From: Flammulina velutipes
Taxonomy: Eukaryota > Basidiomycota > Agaricomycetes > Agaricales > Physalacriaceae
Direction of reading: 5' to 3'
Assembly (NCBI GenBank): GCA_011800155.1
Contig: CM022374.1
Span: 2,418,001 to 2,482,000 of the forward strand
Length of the DNA: 64,000 bases
The position numbers were made by a program, and so were the translations under genes. The notes below the pieces were generated by a model. The model saw nothing but the letters and a program-made list of their open reading frames with translations, was not told the origin of the DNA and made no database searches. Of this stretch, positions 12,600-23,507 are shown piece by piece (position 1 is the stretch's first letter; the number at the start of each line of letters is the position of its first letter).

Positions 12600-12775
12600 A
12601 TGGATTTCTCGCGCACGCCCCAATGGGATATGGAGCGACATTTGAGGAGTAAGGTTCACGTGCGATAGAAGGGATATGAGTTCAGGTGTGATATTTGCGA
12701 TGCGACACGACGATCTGTCGTAAGGATGTGTTGATGAGGCACAGAAGAGTGAAGCATTCCGGCATGCATGCCTAG
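12600..12775 (+). pseudogene. Decayed two-finger C2H2 zinc-finger gene fragment
   Basis: Starting at ATG 12600, the frame reads MDFSRTPQWDMERHLRSKVH, which is the H-x5-H half of a C2H2 finger, and then hits a stop. The following stretch gives FRCDICDAT in one frame and RKDVLMRHRRVKHSG in another, the two halves of a second C2H2 finger separated by a frameshift. One stop and one frameshift within 130 bp, in the middle of a gene-free region, indicate a relic. The finger spacing is that of the agaricomycete C2H2 factors found elsewhere in this window. Confidence 0.6.
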
Positions 12776-14276
12776 CACCAAGTAGGATATCGATAACGAC
12801 GATTCAGATGAACTCGATAGGGCGATCGAGAACGAGGCCGAGAGTGAAGAGGGCTGGCTATGGCGGCCAATCTATTAAATCTACTGATATTTTGCACTTC
12901 TCTTTACATCAGTTTATTATTCCTCGGAGGTTCGCACGCAGTACTTAAAATTGAAGACATGCCGTAACAACAGAACTGGGAAACACCTTGCAACAATGTA
13001 CTTAACACCTGTCTAAAATACTAATATGAGAGATCCACACAGATCATCGGATCGCAGTTGCGCCACGCGGACGAATCCTCACGTACAGCACAGATATAGC
13101 ACGGACATATTTCTCTGCCTATTGTTGGTTCTCTACGATTTCCAATCGTTACGTCACTAAGAAGCTTCGATGTGTAGTATTCGAGTCGCTGCGCCACTAC
13201 AACTTCCCTATTGAAGGCGTGGGAATCACAAAAAGAATGGGATAAGAAAACAGTGACACTACTAAGAGGTCTTTGAGAGGATGTGTGAGTAAGCTATGAG
13301 AAACGGATCCACTCGAGCATACGCAAACGTCTTTGTGTTCACCATGTTTCTCGATTTTAATCAATAATCGAAGGAGTGTGTAGTAACAACCTGAAGCATG
13401 TCTTAAATCCATTCAAGCGCATCAGTATGAGTCAAGGAGTCCCCACTTTCAGTCTACCTTAGATCGACACACAATGTCGCCGTCGTCGGGTTTGCCGCAT
13501 TTGGCAAGCCCGTACTTGCAATTGATGGGCCACATATTTGTTTGGCATTGACCTGTCGATATTTGGTTACATATCAGCTCTCCCTTTTCCAACAATTTTC
13601 CAGTGCAAGCGTGCACTTGACACTGTACATAGCTCATCAACGCATCAACGTTTGAAGCGTCTATGCTATATTTCAGGCTTCAAGACCCACCGGAGACGTA
13701 CGAGTGACATGATGTTGCCGCGGTTTTGATTAACAGAAGTCTGACTGTAACTCTCAACGACTCGAGCATCTATGCAATTACAAATGGATTTTGCCAACTC
13801 CTGATATATCGGAACCCGGACCCTCGACAATGGCGCCTGTATGCAGAACAAACGCTCGCACTTTCCCCCATCCCTTGTGGCATGGGATATACTTTTCTTG
13901 GCTACTTCCCATCCCCCACGGTCGCTAAATCGTAGGCCCGGGATGCATTGGCGCTCTCCCGTTATGACTCCGAGGTCGGTTTCCCGTGTCAATCTCTGTT
14001 TTCGAAGAATCCCGGGCGCCTAATGCTACGGCCCATACGATGAAGAAGAGAACACCAGAAGCCGCCTTACAAGAACCGCCGCCGGCGTGAGGAACTGACA
14101 GAGGGGATCATGACTGTTACCCCTCGCGAGCCCACACCTCTTCGGGGAGACTTGCCGCGGATGATTCGACCCACAACTTTGGCGACGGACTTGAACGCTC
14201 AAATCATCGCGAAGCCCCGAGATGTTTTAATTAGCATGTCGTATTCGGTAGCCCTGTGGATTGTGTGGTCCTCGAT
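12776..14276. other. Gene-free region
   Basis: No gene could be supported. A minus-strand stretch at 13449-13640 encodes a cysteine-rich segment (about ten Cys in 60 codons, including NCKYGLAKCGKPDDGD) that looks protein-like, but no start, signal peptide or partner exon was found. It may be a relic of a small secreted protein. Confidence 0.4.
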
Positions 14277-14283
14277 TATAAAA
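14277..14283 (+). promoter_or_regulatory. TATA box of the P450 gene
   Basis: TATAAAA lies 42 nt before the P450 start codon, which implies a very short 5' leader. Confidence 0.55.
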
Positions 14284-14318
14284 GCACGGGCACGGCTAGT
14301 CCGTTTTATGCTTCCATC

Positions 14319-16557
14319 ATGTCCATCTGGACCCTTGCGATACTGCTCGTCCTGCTCATTCTTGCCCGCCTCCTTAGGTCTCTCTACGCACGTCGTCCGT
14401 TCGCTCAACTTGACGGCCCGTCGCCTCAGTCATGGGCTATGGGTATGCTCTCTCTACATTGTTCCACACAATCTCACACCAAGGTAGGTAATCTCGGACA
14501 GCTTTTCACAGCCAAAGGTCTACCATTCCACCAACATCTAGTAGACCAGTATGGGGGAATGGTCAAGGTGTTTGGATTCTTCGGGGTGAGTTGTTCTCAC
14601 TAATTCATTTTTCCGTACTTATCGCTCTCCACAGGACGAACAGCTATACGTCTCCGACCCCAAAGCATTGGCTAGCATACTGGGGAAGGATCAGGATGCG
14701 TTCGAGGAAACCGCCGTTTTTCTGGAGTATGTTTTCCAGCTCGAAACACCGAAGCATATTTGAACGCTGTTAGAACTAACAAGGTCATCTTTGGGCCTGG
14801 GCTCGTCGCTACCAGTGGTACGTATGTCCCCAATCTCGAGGCCGCTCCGTCCGCTCACCTATAGGTCCCGAACTTAGGTGAGCAGCACAAGCGGCAAAGG
14901 AAACTCGTCTCTCCCGTCTTTTCCTTGGCTCAAATCAAAGCATTAATGCCCACGATGTATGCGGTCTCCGACAGGGTGGGTATCTCTTGAAGGATATTCT
15001 TTTTCCAGCTTAAGACCACGATTTCCAGGTGACCGACGCTATCCATTCAGAACTAGAAGAAAACTCCACCTCGAATTCCACGGGAGTTGTGGTCGACATG
15101 AGCGAATGGATGTGTCGCGTGGCCCTGGAGATGATAGGCCAAACAGTCCTTGGATATAGCTTCGATCCTCTCAACTCGCCACACAACAATGCGTACACTT
15201 CTGCTATCAAAGAGCTAATGTTCGTATTTAAATCTTCTCATAGTTCTCAGTGGTGCTCACTGTTGATAGCCCAACACTTTTCTCTCTCTCTCTGGTTCGT
15301 CAATTTGCTCCGTTTCTTTCGCGGATGGGCTCTTCTTCCTTTCGGCGATGGCTTGTGGAAAAGACACCGAACGAAACCGTGCAAAGGGTGAAACGTATGA
15401 GCGATGTGATGCATGGCACTGCTAGAAGTATATTGGACGAGAAAAGACGAGATTCGGGAACGGCGAGGGAACGAAAAGACATCATTAGTGTTCTATGTGA
15501 GTCCGAGTTATCTATTATCTGGTATAACTCATTGTCTGGGATAGTACGAGCGAATGAGAAGGCATCAGTGAACGAGAAGATGAGCGAGAATGAGCTTACG
15601 GGGCAAATGACGTAGGTCGTACAAATAATTGGTGTACATTCTCTGACCCGTGAACGTTATGGGACGTAGGGTGTTGATCTTTGGAGCCCAGGACACGACT
15701 TCTTCAGCCCTTTCTCGGATCCTATATCTTCTTGCCGAGGATCCAATCATCCAAGAGACGCTGCGGGACGAGATACGCACCGCTCAAGCCCGGTCGACGC
15801 CAGAAAGACAATTGGATCACGACGAGCTTATTGCCCTTCCGTGGCTTGATTCTGTGATTAAGGAGACTCTTCGCTTGTCAGTGCGGTTCCCGTTGTGTCT
15901 ATACTTGTCCATCTCACCTAAGTATGCTAGATACCCACCCGTTCCATTCGTACGCCGGACGTGAGTAACAATACCTCACTTGCTCAATGTAGGCTGATGC
16001 TTTGTTAATGGCAGTGCTATCAAGGAGCGCAGTTTAGCATATACAGCTCTCAATGGAGAGGATGCTACAATCGCCGTACCAGCAGGCACAACACTTTTTG
16101 TAGGAATTGCTGGATTTAACCGCCTAGATTCAGTATGGGGTTTGGACGCGAAGGAATGGAAGCCAGAGAGATGGATGTCGTCAGACGGTGCTTCGAAGTC
16201 GAGAATGGATTCGCGATCCCTTGGGATCTATCATGGGATGTAAGTGCATTCGTGCATCAATGCCTGTCAACAGGGTTCTCATGGCTAGCATTCATAGGTT
16301 ATCATTTTTGGGTGGCAACAGATCATGCATGTAAGTGATACGATTTCGCACTGGATTCAGATACTAAATATATTATTAGTGGATACAAGTTTGCACAGGT
16401 CGAAATGAAAGTCTTGCTCTCAACGTTGCTTCTGAACTTTAGATTCCGGAGAACCAACGACCAGGTGGTGTGGAACCTATCGCAGATCATCTCACCTTCT
16501 GTTCACAAGGATGGAGGCGAAATGAAGGGGCTACCGCTTATCGTGGACAGGGTGTAG
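14319..16557 (+). CDS. Cytochrome P450 monooxygenase
   Basis: The start at 14319 gives an N-terminal membrane anchor (MSIWTLAILLVLLILARLL), followed by FHQHLVDQYGG and FGPGLVATSG. Hallmarks in order: the I-helix GAQDTTSSAL (about 15690; oxygen-binding groove), the K-helix ETLR (ExxR, about 15870), KPERW (about 16158), and a heme-binding loop restored by splicing, FLGGNRSCIG, matching FxxGxRxCxG with the cysteine heme ligand. Two introns surround the heme loop (about 16240-16299 and 16331-16379). The last exon runs GYKFAQVEMKVLL to the stop at 16557. All catalytic motifs are intact, so the enzyme is probably functional at the endoplasmic reticulum. The P450 family and substrate cannot be assigned, and no biosynthetic cluster is visible nearby. 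Confidence 0.9.
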
Positions 16558-16875
16558 TTGAGCAGTGCAGTGGGCACTTCATTGCCATCTGTACACGTAT
16601 CAGCCGGGCTATATCTAAGTACGAGATCTCAAAAGTGTTTATTGACCAATGCCACTGTTTTAGCTTTCGAGAATAACACCAATGAAGCGTCGGGATCTAC
16701 GCGGTTGAGAACAACAATCCCAACGAAATTGTTCTTAGGCTCTTGAGTCGTCGGACCTTGTGTTGTTTCCAGGATAAGGCAGCTGTTCTTGTAAGGGTGC
16801 TTCAAAGGCACGTACCCTCGCTTTGACGTTTGCCTCTGTAACAAACCCCGTTTCTAACACTTTTCAATTCTCATC
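16558..16875. other. Short intergenic region
   Basis: 3' flank of the P450 gene and 5' flank of a small ORF. Nothing else is seen. Confidence 0.5.
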
Positions 16876-17193
16876 ATGCCCTCCTCCGCTGTCGTCCATT
16901 ATGATTCTGTCCAATCAGACTCTCGGAGTCCGACGATTGCCAGCACCCCGTTATTATCTCTTTCGTGGACGAAGAAACGCAGGCGTTCATTGTCGAGCGC
17001 GGTGGGTTTTCCCGCTATTCCCTCCATTAGCAGGTTTCAGAGGCGGCAGGAGTTGGTTAGACGCTATCGTACTCCGTGTAAGTCCCAAGTAAGTTGATGT
17101 ACTTACAATTTCAGTGATTAATAGTATACAGTGCTGGCTACGAGAAATGAGGCATTCTCAAATTTCTACAATGATTGGAAACGAAAGGAGTAG
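16876..17193 (+). CDS. Small two-exon ORF of unknown function
   Basis: The ATG at 16876 has a good context (ctcatcATG). The first exon encodes Ser-rich and basic sequence including TKKRRRSLSSAVGF and FQRRQELVRRYRTP. A GT-AG intron at 17078-17131 (54 nt) rejoins the frame as LATRNEAFSNFYNDW and ends at a TAG at 17191-17193, about 87 residues in all. A shorter intron ending at 17114 would also stay open. Support comes only from the clean intron and composition. The basic patch suggests a nuclear or nucleic-acid-binding protein, but no family is recognised. Confidence 0.35.
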
Positions 17194-17597
17194 AAGTAAA
17201 ACTTACACGCACTAATGTGGCGTAATAGCGTGATTTGACGCGGGACATAAGACTGGGCTCTTTTACATGAATTATTGAAGGAGGCGTTCAAGGAAGTGCC
17301 TTGAAATTAGAGTCTGGGTGTAAATGGCAAGCTGTGGCAACTTGTGGCCCAGCCAAGTGTCACGGTCACACCTGTTGTTGTCTTTACACCACTCAAAAGT
17401 GGCAACCATTGTTCACTATCCTTGCCTGTGGTTCCAAATAGCTCCAGCCGATTGTTGTCTCTGACGAACAATGGTGGCCACATCGATGCAAATGCTGCAA
17501 TTCAGCGCTTTGGCCCACGAAGGGAGAACTACATAGGAGCAGCGAATTGGCTCGATCTTCCTTCATTCAATTCGCCTACTCCGTTATATCTCACATC
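17194..17597. other. Intergenic region
   Basis: 5' flank of the Clp1-like gene. No other feature is supported. Confidence 0.5.
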
Positions 17598-18790
17598 ATG
17601 TCCTCCAAGCTAGTTTTTCTATCCTTCGCTCCCAACAGAGCAACCAGCAACGGGCAACCCATCGAACGAGACGTTGATCGTATGGCTCTAGTTGATATCG
17701 CTCCCGACCGCGAGGACGTATTTCTCAGCGACATTTCAACTGAGGATCTGCGCTTGAATGTGAAGATTCGAAGCCTATCAACCCAAGCGTAGGTGTTCTA
17801 TTAGCTTTACTCATCCATGAAGTCACTCATGTTCCTCACAGTATTTGGCTCAACCAATACATTCGTGAACAGGACACCAAACTCCCAAAGGGAAACGTTC
17901 GTACTTCAGTCCTTTTGGGCACGCATAACAATAACGAGAATGTGCCTGCAAACCAGACGGCCAAGCTCACGACTCGCAGACGCGTCCTTTCCGAATCAAC
18001 CTCTCATGGAACCGAGGGCAATGCGATGGGAAGCATCGCCAATCGTCTGGTCTCCGACCGTGATGGTAACGTCTTCGATATCTGGGGGACCGGGCCTTTG
18101 AGTACCACCGACAGACTCATTTCTCCTCGACCTCTCGGTCCTACGCATCTCCTCACCATCGTATCTCAAGAGGAATTATCCGGGAAAAAGGGTGTCTTCA
18201 CGCAGGCAGTGCAAGTACCTATCAACGATCTGCTGTTTACGCTCAATGCCCCGAACCTTCAGACTGTCCTCCCCAAAAGACTGTTCAAAGAGCTTCCACG
18301 TGTGGCAGTAAAGGTTCCGCACATCGAGTCTTTCCGAGCAGTCATTGTCTTCATGCATACTCTCAATCAGGCGGAGCTGATACGTGCGGTTATTCCAGAG
18401 TGGATGCGCGATATTATGCATGTCTTTGCCGTCTCCAAGACAGCGCAACTCCTGGAAATTCCGGTGCTAGAGAAGCGGAAGCCCAAATTGTTGGGCATGT
18501 TGTCTCTGGCATCTACGTCTAGCGCGAGCTTGGACAGCTACCAACAGGCTGCCCAAACCACGGAGAGTGAGCAGCAGCTAGGGACGATAGCGAAGGAGAT
18601 TGCTGAAGCTGCACAGGAGATGGAGTTGGATGTGGTGGTGGAGACGGCTACTATGCTCAACGGGCTTCGCGACAATCTTCAGTTCATTGGTTATTTTGGG
18701 AAGCCTCTTTGGGCTGAGTTAAATTTTGTTTTGGATGTGTTGATTCGGGTGGTTACACTCACCTCCAGAATTGACAATCCATGTGATTGA
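17598..18790 (+). CDS. Clp1-like (clampless-type) protein
   Basis: The start at ATG 17598 (MSSKLVFLSF) leads to one clear intron near 17791-17841 that joins STQA to IWLNQYIREQ. The protein is about 380 residues. The C-terminal two thirds carry the conserved features of basidiomycete Clp1-like proteins: PTHLLTIVSQEE, a stretch around LPRVAVKVPHIESF, then FMHTLNQAELIRAVIPEW and near the C-terminus LRDNLQFIGYFGKPLWAEL. In Coprinopsis and Ustilago, clp1 is needed for clamp formation or dikaryon development downstream of mating-type genes. Most agaricomycetes have several paralogues, so this copy need not be the functional orthologue. No DNA-binding or enzymatic motif is visible. Confidence 0.65.
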
Positions 18791-18922
18791 GCTCCGCACA
18801 ATTATCTATTTCTTAGCTGTATAATAAATTACTCGTCTGCTAAATAGCTACATCATATCTTAACGACAAGCACAACTGTTGTTGGCTTCTTGTTGTATAC
18901 TACACGTGAATTCAATTGCCAC

Positions 18923-18996
18923 GGTTCGATGGCGTAGTTGGTTATCGCATCTGTCTAACACACAGAAGGTCCTCAGTTCGAGCCTGGGTCGAATCA
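18923..18996 (+). tRNA. tRNA-Val (anticodon AAC)
   Basis: A 74-nt cloverleaf: acceptor GGTTCGA pairs with TCGAATC, the anticodon stem is TCTGT/ACAGA around loop CTAACAC, and the T loop is TTCGAGC. A run of five T follows (Pol III terminator). There is no intron. An identical copy lies at 47787-47860 on the other strand. Confidence 0.9.
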
Positions 18997-19719
18997 GTTT
19001 TTAACGCGGCGTCCCAGCGATGCTGTATGTACATAATCGATAATCATACTCCACCGATGAGGCCTGGGGACGAGCCCAATTTGCGAATATAATCAAGACC
19101 TTCTCATGTTCGCAAGAGTCGGGCGTGGATTGGGAGCGGACTTGTTTCTATTTCCTAGATTGGCATAAATTATAGCTCCCTCCGTAAATGGTTCCCGCTT
19201 CTCCGAATCGAGGAGATCCCAATTCGTCGGCATATTTGAGATTTGTTGTTTTCTACATCAATTGTGTCCAGAAATTTGGACATCTTCGGAAACCGGTGCA
19301 AAGATTTACATGTGAAGGATGCTCCCTCTTCGGCTTTGAGTCGGTCTGGTCGGTGAGGCTGAGCGCTGCGACTAATAGGTTTAAACCTCTTGAGCCTGCA
19401 CTTCAGTTGAGAAAAGGATCCGATGATAGATTTCATGATCCGAGATAAACGATTGACAGGGATGCAAACTGCTCGAAACGCGTACTTGAGCGGTTGGCAG
19501 ATCGCGTAAATGCTGTCGTATCGTTGCTCAAGCTCGGAGATGCGTGGATGGTCCAGGATGAATAGCGGATAGGTTGCAGATTCCATGGATCTTGTCTTGA
19601 TCTAATAGTAGTACATCTCACCGGACGATAAGTCACAATACGTTCCATTGTATTATTGACACCACTATAATCCGCACAATCAGTTAGACCGCTCGTAGAG
19701 ACAAGCAGAACACGTACCT
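18997..19719. other. Region between tRNA-Val and the costars gene
   Basis: Contains a 138-codon minus ORF (19170-19586) with an ATG but no recognisable motif. It may be 3' flank of the costars transcript. No gene is claimed. Confidence 0.4.
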
Positions 19720-20059
19720 TCACTGTAGCAAAACGACCTGTACATCCTTATCCTTAGGGTGCATCAATAACTCTCCCGCGAAAGTCACTTTCTTTTGGCG
19801 TTTCGCTGCGCGGAGGGTGCCATTCAAGGCTTCCACTATCATTACACGTTCAGAGAAATATTTATTGGGAGGAATTCAGGCGTACATGTGTTCGCCGTCT
19901 TGTCAAAAAGCACACCATATGCGACGCTGTAGTGCCCGTCAGCATTCTGAGCTCCGTGTGTCTTAATGGCGTCTTGCAGAATAACGATCTCGCCGTCGAC
20001 ATTCACCACTTGCGTGCGGGTGAATATTCATTGGGAGAACGTGAGGATAGGGACGTACT
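19720..20059 (-). CDS. Costars family protein (ABRACL-like)
   Basis: Three exons give a 79-residue protein, close to the 81 residues of human ABRACL. Conserved features are EIVILQDAIKTHGAQNADG, VAYGVLFDKTAN, EALNGTLRAAKRQKKVTF and AGELLMHPKDKDVQVVLLQ. No ATG precedes VNVDGEI in frame within the exon. Instead a 50-nt GT-AG intron (20009-20058) joins an A at 20059 to TG at 20008, creating ATG across the junction. A second intron (about 19888-19840) joins ANT to LEALNG. The family links Rho/SRF signalling to actin dynamics in Dictyostelium and animals. The identification is firm; the split start codon is a model. Confidence 0.85.
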
Positions 20060-20177
20060 AGTGAACGGTGTTGAGTGTTAACGTTTAGGGTGTGTTGGCT
20101 GTTAGGTACATATGTGACCGAGATTATTCGTTGTCACGCAAGAGTTACTGTATTGAAGTGAGGGTCCACACGGTACA

Positions 20178-20258
20178 TCCCTCTTAGCTCAGTGGTAGAG
20201 CGCGTCACTAGTATTGACTTCCATGACGAGGTCAGTCGTTCAAGTCGGCTAGAGGGAA
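20178..20258 (+). tRNA. tRNA-Thr (anticodon AGT) with a 9-nt intron
   Basis: Acceptor TCCCTCT pairs with AGAGGGA, the D arm is GCTC/GAGC and the T stem is AGTCG/CGGCT. The anticodon stem CGTCA/TGACG encloses 16 nt; removing a 9-nt intron (20214-20222) after position 37 leaves the loop CTAGTAA with anticodon AGT. Confidence 0.85.
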
Positions 20259-20370
20259 TTATATTTTGCTGCAGTTTCTCTATCTGACTAGAGCCAGCGA
20301 TACAACAGAGAATATTGAATGAAATCGTACCGACCAGCTGCATGTTGCTCGATGGCATGTTCTATCTACT

Positions 20371-20727
20371 CTACTTGCTGGTTTTTCTTTGTTTCTTCAA
20401 AGTTGGGCATTCCTGCTTATGCGTTGACTTCCAATGTCCCTGGATGCTAAAGTCAATTGCTAGTGGTCTGGTTAACCAGAAATCACCCACCTTCTGACAA
20501 AGAGACGAACAGTAAAACCTCTGCGAACACGCTGAACACGCCTTCAAGTCATGCGGACTTCCACACGCCGCACAAGCACTATTTTTGGCGCGATCCTGCC
20601 GTTCCCTCTTCAACTCTTCAAAATAGCCACCCGAGTCTGGCACATGCGTAATCTCCACATCACAAAAAATGTCCGCGAAATCAAAACTGTATATATTTGT
20701 GAAGAATACCTTGGCGTATGGCACATA
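20371..20727 (-). pseudogene. 3' part of a disrupted PRiA4_ORF3-MYND gene: MYND zinc finger
   Basis: Read from 20727 to the stop at 20371. It encodes an ITHVPDSGGYFEEL segment and then a MYND finger: CAACGSPH, CSACSQRFYC, SSLCQK, GHWKSTHKQEC. A 51-nt intron within the finger (gtgggt...ccag) must be removed to give the usual CQKGHWKS spacing; it is a multiple of three without stops, so retention would keep the frame. The upstream open frame has no ATG. An acceptor (catccag) at 20728-20730 marks the exon start. The missing 5' exons lie on the same strand at 28289-30741, beyond a 7.5 kb insertion. MYND fingers bind proline-rich partner proteins. Whether the split gene is still spliced across the insertion is unknown. 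Confidence 0.7.
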
Positions 20728-20746
20728 CTGGATGAATGAGTGATAG

Positions 20747-20756
20747 ATACTTTGGT
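20747..20756. repeat. 10-bp direct repeat, left target-site duplication
   Basis: ATACTTTGGT, identical to 28261-28270. It immediately precedes the AC-AATAAAT-type left end of the 7.5 kb element. Confidence 0.7.
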
Positions 20757-20776
20757 ACGAATAAATGTCCAAGTTA

Positions 20777-20791
20777 GAATAAATACCCTAT
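20777..20791. repeat. Left copy of 15-bp inverted subterminal repeat
   Basis: GAATAAATACCCTAT, the exact reverse complement of 28172-28186. The right outer end has a further AATAAATACC, so this may be a transposase-binding motif. Confidence 0.55.
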
Positions 20792-21159
20792 TTATATGGT
20801 ATTAGGTGGACTCCCCCCACGCATTAAAGATCTGATGTATACCCTAATCAATACGGATATACATACACCTAAGAATACAGCAAACATATACAATGGTCCT
20901 CATATACTTACCGCAATAGAACACTCAAAGATACTGTTAGTGCGCCACATGTGCAGTGGTATTGCAATTGAACATCCACATAATCAGCCTCACACGCAGG
21001 ATCATGGTAACACAACTAATGCAATTGAATATAGTACGTTACACGAAGCAAAGAGAAAACAAAGCAGCAGTAAGCAGTAATAAGGTTAGCACTAGCGACG
21101 ACACAGCTAGGAGAAACACAGAAAGCATCGATAAGAGCATAGACGAAGCAGATAAGTGA

Positions 21160-23467
21160 TCAGCAGGTCGCCTGCTTCCGGCGTTCGCGTACTGGATGTC
21201 CGTTCCGCTCAACTTGTACGGGAATGAAGGCCGGCTGGGACGACGGCGGCGGGGACTGCAGCTGCGAGTCCAAACGTTCAGGCTCCTTGCCCTTCTTGCG
21301 CTTCAAGGCCTTCGAGGTCTTGGGCTTTGTCTTCGCTTTGGTTTCTGCCGTAGCGCCTGTATCGTCTAGCTTGGAGGGAACGTTTTGGTCGCGAGACTCG
21401 AGGATCCGCTCCGAAAGGTCTTCTGAGTGTAGGTCGACGGGAACGTCCGCGGAGGCAGCAGTCAGCGAGTCGTCGTTGTCACCAGAAGGGAATGAATCGA
21501 GCCCGTCTATTGAGATAAGGATTAGCATTATCTCATTGTCAATCATGAATCTCACCGTTGGCTTGGGTCTCTTTGCCTTTTCTGCTGGGCGACACATACA
21601 TTCCCATCGCCATCATGAGATCCTTCGTATCCTGGCAGTCTACAACAGTCTTTTGGCGTTTCTTCTTCGAATGCTTGTGGCGATCAGCCATGCATTCCTT
21701 CCATTCGCTAAAGAAATAACAGTGAGTATAGCGTTGAATAGAAGTAACGACTTACGAATTCCAGAACTCTAAGATGTTTTTCCCCTCGCTGCCCTGCTTT
21801 ATCATGTCGACGACTCGCCAGAAGAGATAACAGCGTCCAGGGGTCATCTCGTACTCTTTTTCGTCTGATAGAGCAAAATCGAGCTGGAACAAAAGTCAGA
21901 ATCACAAAACAATGAATAGAGAAAATCACCTTCGCAACGACATAACCGATCATAAAGGCAGTAACACAGGTCATACCTATAATGCGGCAGACGGGACTCT
22001 TTGTCTTCTTGCCCGTCTTTCCCGGGATTCCGTTTCCGCAAAAGATATGCAAGAAGAATCGCAGAAGAAAAGGGCCCTTTAAGAAGGCTTTTACCTTGTC
22101 ATTCTGCAGCATCGTCAGGTCAAAGAGATAGGACGGCAGTGCAAGATGACGTTCATTATCATCTTCGCTGTCGCCGTCGTCGTCTGCGGCTGCCTTTCGT
22201 TGAAGAACAACATCGACCATATATCTAGAAATAGACGTCAAGACCAAATCACGAGAAGATAGAACACATACTTTTCAGGATCACGTTCAAACTCGTCAAT
22301 GTCCGTAACAGGGCACAGGAGTGTGGCAGTGGGTACCGAATGCCATCCGCGTGCAGCCTTGTTACCGGGAAAATCACGAACAGGTCTACCTCCTTCACCC
22401 AGGAGAAGTGCCGTATCCCGAATCTCCTTTATCGAATCGCAGTTCCGAGCCTTTCGAGCCTCTTCCTGCATCTAGAAGACAGTCAGATTGAGAAACAAGA
22501 TGGATGTCTGAACAGACCAGTCTATACAGAGGCTCCTGGTCAACTGTGGGGTCATGACGTTCGCGCTGTTCAATGAGCTTGACCACAGCCTGAATCGATG
22601 TTGGCGAGCTGTCACCAACTACAGCGGAAAAGATTTGGAGCATGCGCATGTCTTCCAATCTGTGGGAGGAGAATATGACGATGGTGGGGGAACAAGCTGT
22701 GTGAATACGAACGGAAATTGGGGGTATATTCGCTCAGACTCCGGAATATCCTGTGCAACAAAAGATTCCCTGGAACGCATGAGTATATGCGCACTAAGAA
22801 TACATAAAAGACTCACTGTAGCTCCTCACATTCTACCTCGTACTCCTCAAATGCCTTCATTAGAAGCGGTCCTTGGCTGAAGACCTCCGAGGGTACATAG
22901 GTGCTGTCTCCAACGACTCGGTACCACGCTCGGCCAGCTCTCCGGATCTTACGGTCTTCGCTGTAGAATATTGTGAGCGAAGCAAAATGAGTCAATTATC
23001 ACTCACTCGTCATTGTCGTTGTCTCCTTCTTCGACACTGTCCTCGCATTCGTCCACATCTGCCCCATTACCACCCTCCCTGCCATCGTTATCGTTTCCAT
23101 CACTGTCCTCCGGCTCAGCAGTACTGGATGGAGGAGATTTGAGTTGTGTAGTAGTTGCATGCCTGGGCGTTGAAGGAATAGGCCGACTGGCGGTGGGTGC
23201 ATAAACGCGCGGAGTCGCAGATGAGGACTTGCGATATTTCTGTGCATGATGGCTCGTCTCTACTTCATCGTCTTCAGACTCCGGTACCCTCGCATATGAA
23301 CGTTTGCGTTTCGGTAGTTGAGGTGTAGGCATCGTCGGCTCTTGCAGTTTGGCTGGTTTACGAGTTGTTGTCTTCTTGACCAGTTTGCTCCTGGATTTTC
23401 GGGGAGATGGTACTCGTTGGATACGCGACGACTTGTTGCTGCGAGGGTCGCCATTAGATCTGGCCAT
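21160..23467 (-). CDS. DUF6698-like protein with basic N-terminus, carried by the 7.5 kb element
   Basis: The start at ATG 23467 (MARSNGDPRSNKSS) leads to a lysine/arginine- and proline-rich N-terminal region of about 120 residues and then an acidic tract (EDSVEEGDNDNDE). Further exons give IRRAGRAWYRVVGDS, IQAVVKLIEQRERHDP, FPGNKAARGWHS, and a core around 22200-21760 with LPSYLFDLTMLQ, KGPFLLRFFLHIFCG, IIGMTCVTAFMIGYV and DFALSDEKEYEM. This core matches the pattern I know for DUF6698 of agaricomycetes. A Lys/Pro/Ser-rich C-terminus ends in RRKQATC. At least six introns are needed. The function of DUF6698 is unknown. Its position inside the transposon, head-to-head with the transposase, suggests an accessory DNA-binding or regulatory role (inference). 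Confidence 0.6.
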
Positions 23468-23507
23468 CGTTGGATTATTGCTACCAGTGGTGGTGGTCGG
23501 AGAGAAA

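Noticed and set aside
13449..13640. Cysteine-rich minus-strand ORF as a small secreted protein
   Set aside because: No ATG with a signal peptide and no convincing splice partner, so not annotated as a gene.
19170..19586. 138-codon minus ORF downstream of the costars gene
   Set aside because: Could be 3' flank or an extra exon, but no motif and no supporting splice signals.
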